Assembly: GCA_900549995.1 (NCBI GenBank)
Contig: URQQ01000035.1
Coordinates: forward strand, 1-52,605
Reading direction: 5' to 3'
DNA: 52,605 nt
Source of the DNA: an uncultured Lachnospiraceae bacterium
GTDB taxonomy: Bacteria; Bacillota; Clostridia; Lachnospirales; Lachnospiraceae
Shown here: positions 50,058 to 52,605 of the stretch, piece after piece
How positions within the stretch are numbered: the stretch's first letter is position 1
How the letters are laid out: every line of letters starts with the position of its first letter
The notes under the pieces: model-generated
The model's input: the letters and a program-made list of their open reading frames with translations, nothing else
What the model was told of the DNA's origin: nothing
Databases searched by the model: none
Made by a program: the position numbers and the translations under genes

Positions 50058-51965
50058 ATGGAAAAACAAGAAAAAATGGAAAAAAAGCCAGGTGCCTTTA
50101 GACGGCTGCTCAAATATATTATGCATCATTATCCGGCCTATATGATAATCAGTGCGGTCTGCGTACTGATCAGCGCAGTGGCAGGCTCTGTGGCCTCTGT
50201 CTTTTTGCAGAAGTTGATTGATGAATGTATTATCCCCGGCATGAGCCTGGGAATCGATGCCGTATGGGGAAGTCTGTTGTCTGTCATTACCGCAATGGCA
50301 GTGATTTATCTTTTGGGAGTGGCGGGAGCTTTTATATACAGCAGGCTGATGGCGATTGTAACACAGGGCACATTAAAAAGCCTGAGGGTCGATATGTTTA
50401 AACAGATGGAATCCCTGCCTATACAATATTTTGATACCCACGCCCATGGAGATATCATGAGCACTTATACCAATGATACAGATGCCCTGCGTCAGATGAT
50501 TGGGCAGAGCATTCCGCAGCTTGTCCAGGGGATTCTCACGGTTGCCGCATTGTTGGCTGCCATGCTGAGTTACAGCTTTTGGCTAACCGCACTGGTTCTG
50601 CTGACGCTGTTCCTGATAATATTCCTTGTAAAAAAAGTCGGGGGAAACAGTGCGAAGTATATGACGAAACAGCAGATATCCCTGGCTTCCGAGGAGGGTT
50701 TTATTGAGGAAATGATACAAGGGCAGAAAGTCATCAAAGTATTCTGCCACGAAGAAGAAGGCAAAAAAGATTTTGTAAAATATAACAACCAGCTGTTTCA
50801 GGACAGTGAGAAGGCGAATATTTATGGCAATGTCCTGATGCCAATGTTAAATAATATTGGAAACCTGATGTATGTGGTGCTTGCCGTTTTCGGGACAATT
50901 CTGGTGCATTTCAAAACTGCAAATATCAGTTTCTCCGGTGTAAATATTTTGACAGTCGGAATCATTGTATCATTTTTGGGGATGTCAAGACAGTTATCAC
51001 AAATGGTCGGCCAGGTGTCCATGCAGGTGAGCATGATTGCTATGGGAATAGCCGGAGCCGGCAGGGTATTCGATCTCATCGACCAGAAGGCGGAACAGGA
51101 CAGCGGATATGTAACCTTGGTGCACGTAAAAAAAGACGCTGACGGAAGCCTGGAAGAGTGTGATGAATCAACCGGCATCTGGGCCTGGAAGCATTTTCAT
51201 AAATCAAGCAATACTACGACCTATGTGGAATTAAAAGGCGACATTGTCATGGAGCATGTGGATTTCGGGTATACGCCAAATAAGCAGGTGCTTTATGATG
51301 TATCGGTCTATGCAAGACCTGGACAGAAAGTTGCTTTTGTGGGATCAACAGGAGCCGGGAAAACCACCATAACCAACCTGATCAACCGTTTTTATGATAT
51401 TGAAGATGGTAAGATCCGGTATGACGGAATAAATATCAATAAAATATGCAAGCAGGATTTAAGAAGATCCTTAGGAATTGTGCTTCAGGATGTAAATCTC
51501 TTTACCGATACCGTTCTGAACAACATTCGTTATGGACGGTTATCAGCAACGGACGAAGAATGCATAGCGGCAGCAAAGACTGCCAATGCGGATGACTTTA
51601 TAAGCAGACTTCCGGATGGATACAATACCATGCTTTCCGGCAACGGCGCAAACCTTTCCCAGGGACAGCGGCAGCTGATTTCCATCGCAAGAGCCGAGGT
51701 GGCAGGAACACCTGCTATGATATTAGACGAGGCAACCTCCTCCATCGACACAAGAACAGAAAGACTGGTACAAGAGGGAATGGATCGGTTAATGGAAGGC
51801 AGAACAGTATTTGTCATTGCCCACCGGCTTTCCACCATTCGTAACAGTGATGCCATTATGGTTCTGGATCACGGACGTATCATTGAGCGTGGAACACATG
51901 ATGAGCTGCTCGAAAAGAATGGTACCTATTATCAACTGTATACGGGAGCGCTGGAGATGTCTTAA
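50058..51965 (+). CDS. ABC exporter half-transporter with intact catalytic site
   Basis: A 635-residue half-transporter: six spans (about 30-335), then an ATPase domain (about 390-630) with canonical Walker A GSTGAGKTT, Walker B AMILDEATSSID, switch His in VIAHRLST, and signature LSQGQRQL. A linker insert of about 40 residues (about 350-392, SGYVTLVHVKKDADGSLEECDE) precedes the ATPase, as in many Clostridia exporters of this type. It forms a heterodimer with the preceding gene, whose catalytic residues are replaced, so each pump has one working ATP site. The ATG lies 1 nt after the partner's stop; GGAAG upstream is modest, consistent with coupling. Confidence 0.92.
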   Translation: MEKQEKMEKKPGAFRRLLKYIMHHYPAYMIISAVCVLISAVAGSVASVFLQKLIDECIIPGMSLGIDAVWGSLLSVITAMAVIYLLGVAGAFIYSRLMAIVTQGTLKSLRVDMFKQMESLPIQYFDTHAHGDIMSTYTNDTDALRQMIGQSIPQLVQGILTVAALLAAMLSYSFWLTALVLLTLFLIIFLVKKVGGNSAKYMTKQQISLASEEGFIEEMIQGQKVIKVFCHEEEGKKDFVKYNNQLFQDSEKANIYGNVLMPMLNNIGNLMYVVLAVFGTILVHFKTANISFSGVNILTVGIIVSFLGMSRQLSQMVGQVSMQVSMIAMGIAGAGRVFDLIDQKAEQDSGYVTLVHVKKDADGSLEECDESTGIWAWKHFHKSSNTTTYVELKGDIVMEHVDFGYTPNKQVLYDVSVYARPGQKVAFVGSTGAGKTTITNLINRFYDIEDGKIRYDGININKICKQDLRRSLGIVLQDVNLFTDTVLNNIRYGRLSATDEECIAAAKTANADDFISRLPDGYNTMLSGNGANLSQGQRQLISIARAEVAGTPAMILDEATSSIDTRTERLVQEGMDRLMEGRTVFVIAHRLSTIRNSDAIMVLDHGRIIERGTHDELLEKNGTYYQLYTGALEMS

Positions 51966-52101
51966 AGAGATGTCACACCGAGAACGGGAAGATAGGACCA
52001 CTTTCACTCAAACATGGTAGGCCTCAGATAACAACGAATTCCAGACCGCCCACAGTTCTTCCACTTATATCTGCCGGCATCTATATCAATGCCTTACTGC
52101 A
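51966..52101. other. intergenic region after the ABC operon
   Basis: I see no gene with a ribosome-binding site and no clear terminator in this stretch. Confidence 0.4.
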
Positions 52102-52239
52102 TTACTTCTTGATATATTTTTGTCTCTTACTGTTGGGTTTGTCTGGAATTGTACAAATTACAAAGTATACATTATTTTCCCCCGGGTTTTCGGAAATTGC
52201 TGCTAATACATGTCTTTGTGTTCTCCAAATTCCTTTCAT
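52102..52239 (-). CDS. possible 45-residue protein
   Basis: A 45-codon frame with AAAGGA 7 nt before its ATG. The product is basic, with a mixed beta-like middle (NNVYFVICTIPDKP) and a Lys/Arg-rich end. I do not recognise it. It lies next to a partial tRNA-Leu copy, in DNA that may be a leftover of an inserted element. Short length makes this tentative. Confidence 0.3.
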   Translation of the reverse strand: MKGIWRTQRHVLAAISENPGENNVYFVICTIPDKPNSKRQKYIKK

Positions 52240-52282
52240 TGCTTATCCTTTCGACAGACCGAGATTCCCCTCTATTCACTAA

Positions 52283-52305
52283 TGCCGCAGACCAGGATCG
52301 AACCG
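52283..52305 (-). repeat. partial copy of the tRNA-Leu 3' end (attachment-site-like)
   Basis: Twenty-one of 23 positions match the T-arm and acceptor 3' half of the tRNA-Leu gene at 52447-52532, in the same orientation and about 160 bp away. The T-stem no longer pairs well. Such fragments are typical att remnants from integrases that target tRNA 3' ends. Confidence 0.6.
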
Positions 52306-52402
52306 TTTTATGTAATCACAAATACTGATAGAAAGGAGCTTTGAAGACTTCATCACGGTCTGGGTGTTCATAAAGTGTCCAAACTTTTCAAAGCAAAAAA
52401 AT

Positions 52403-52432
52403 AAGAGAAACGCTGTAAATTCAACGTTTCTC
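52403..52432 (-). terminator. terminator of the tRNA operon
   Basis: AGAGAAACG (52403-52411) pairs perfectly with CGTTTCTCT (52424-52432). On the minus strand TTATTTTTTT follows, ending the Val-Leu tRNA transcript. Confidence 0.8.
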
Positions 52433-52446
52433 TCGCTTTTCATCAA

Positions 52447-52532
52447 TGCCGCAGACCGGAATCGAACCGGTACGGGAGATTAGTCCCGCAGGATTTTAAG
52501 TCCTGTGCGTCTGCCTGTTCCGCCACTGCGGC
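52447..52532 (-). tRNA. tRNA-Leu (anticodon TAA)
   Basis: Class II tRNA of 86 nt: acceptor GCCGCAG/CTGCGGC with discriminator A, anticodon stem CAGGA/TCCTG with loop CTTAAAA (anticodon at 52496-52498), a variable arm with GCGGGA/TCCCGT-type pairing, and T-arm ACCGG/CCGGT with loop TTCGATT. CCA is not encoded. Its 3' end is partly duplicated at 52283-52305. Confidence 0.95.
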
Positions 52533-52554
52533 ATTTCTCACACAAACGTGTGAA

Positions 52555-52605
52555 TGGGGCCTATAGGGCTCGAACCTATGACCCTCTGCTTGTAAGGCAG
52601 ATGCT
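52555..52605 (-). tRNA. tRNA-Val (anticodon TAC), partial at window edge
   Basis: The 3' two thirds of a tRNA: anticodon stem CTGCC/GGCAG-type with loop CTTACAA (anticodon at 52592-52594), T-arm ATAGG/CCTAT with loop TTCGAGC, acceptor 3' strand and discriminator A. The 5' part, acceptor and D-arm, lies beyond the right edge. It is 22 bp upstream of tRNA-Leu in the same operon. Confidence 0.85.

Noticed and set aside
1..52605. CRISPR arrays, rRNA genes, insertion sequences
   Set aside because: No regularly spaced direct repeats, no rRNA-like sequence and no transposase frame were found on either strand.

Overview
The window looks like the chromosome of a gut Lachnospiraceae-type Firmicute (Blautia/Mediterraneibacter/Dorea-like; inferred). 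Signs are strong GGAGG ribosome-binding sites, moderate G+C, tight operons with 1-23 nt overlaps, occasional TTG/GTG starts, and Firmicute-style modules: LanFEG with a NisRK-like two-component system, LrgAB, YibE/F pairs, QueT, and YesMN-controlled sugar ABC transporters. No rRNA, CRISPR array or insertion sequence was seen.

Left part (1-11 kb): a hexapeptide acetyltransferase; an unusual intergenic stretch with nested palindromes and a G-quadruplex motif; a lantibiotic-immunity type ABC transporter (LanFEG) divergent from its response regulator and kinase, with no bacteriocin precursor in view. Next comes the most striking locus. A stand-alone tyrosine recombinase lies beside a ~225 bp segment bounded by perfect 32-bp inverted repeats. 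Each repeat has two 9-bp arms around a 6-bp spacer, as in recombinase core sites. The segment carries a near-consensus promoter pointing at an unrecognised 81-residue protein, so it reads as a phase-variable DNA-inversion switch. Then follow a glutathione peroxidase, a preQ1-I riboswitch with terminator ahead of queC-queT-queF, and a DMT transporter.

Middle part (11-27.5 kb): an HD-domain protein; a YibE/F pair with an M50 membrane protease; LrgAB; a MarR regulator with a FUSC-like membrane protein behind a palindromic operator; a lipoprotein; tRNA-Arg(ACG); a GntR/FCD regulator with its own palindromic operator; a very large soluble PAS hybrid histidine kinase; cyclopropane-fatty-acid synthase; a NADH oxidase-like flavoprotein; and an HxlR/GNAT pair.

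Right part (27.6-45.4 kb, all minus strand): two tandem carbohydrate-use modules. Each starts with a YesM-type kinase and YesN-type AraC response regulator and has an ABC importer (lipoprotein plus two permeases) and a GH43-type glycosidase. The distal end of module A is decaying: the DUF4091 gene is frameshifted and lacks a normal 5' end, and an HPr-family C-terminal fragment lies beside it. Module B ends in a GH43_24-like putative exo-beta-1,3-galactanase, which suggests plant arabinogalactan side chains or backbone as substrate (inference).

Right end (45.6-52.6 kb): a cytidylate-kinase-like protein with a MATE exporter, an HxlR regulator, and a heterodimeric ABC exporter. Near-identical operators (GCGTACT direct repeats 22 bp apart) sit just upstream of the -35 boxes of both flanking export operons, so the regulator probably controls both. 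The window closes with a minus-strand tRNA operon (Val partial, Leu) whose tRNA-Leu 3' end is partly duplicated about 160 bp away, an attachment-site-like scar.
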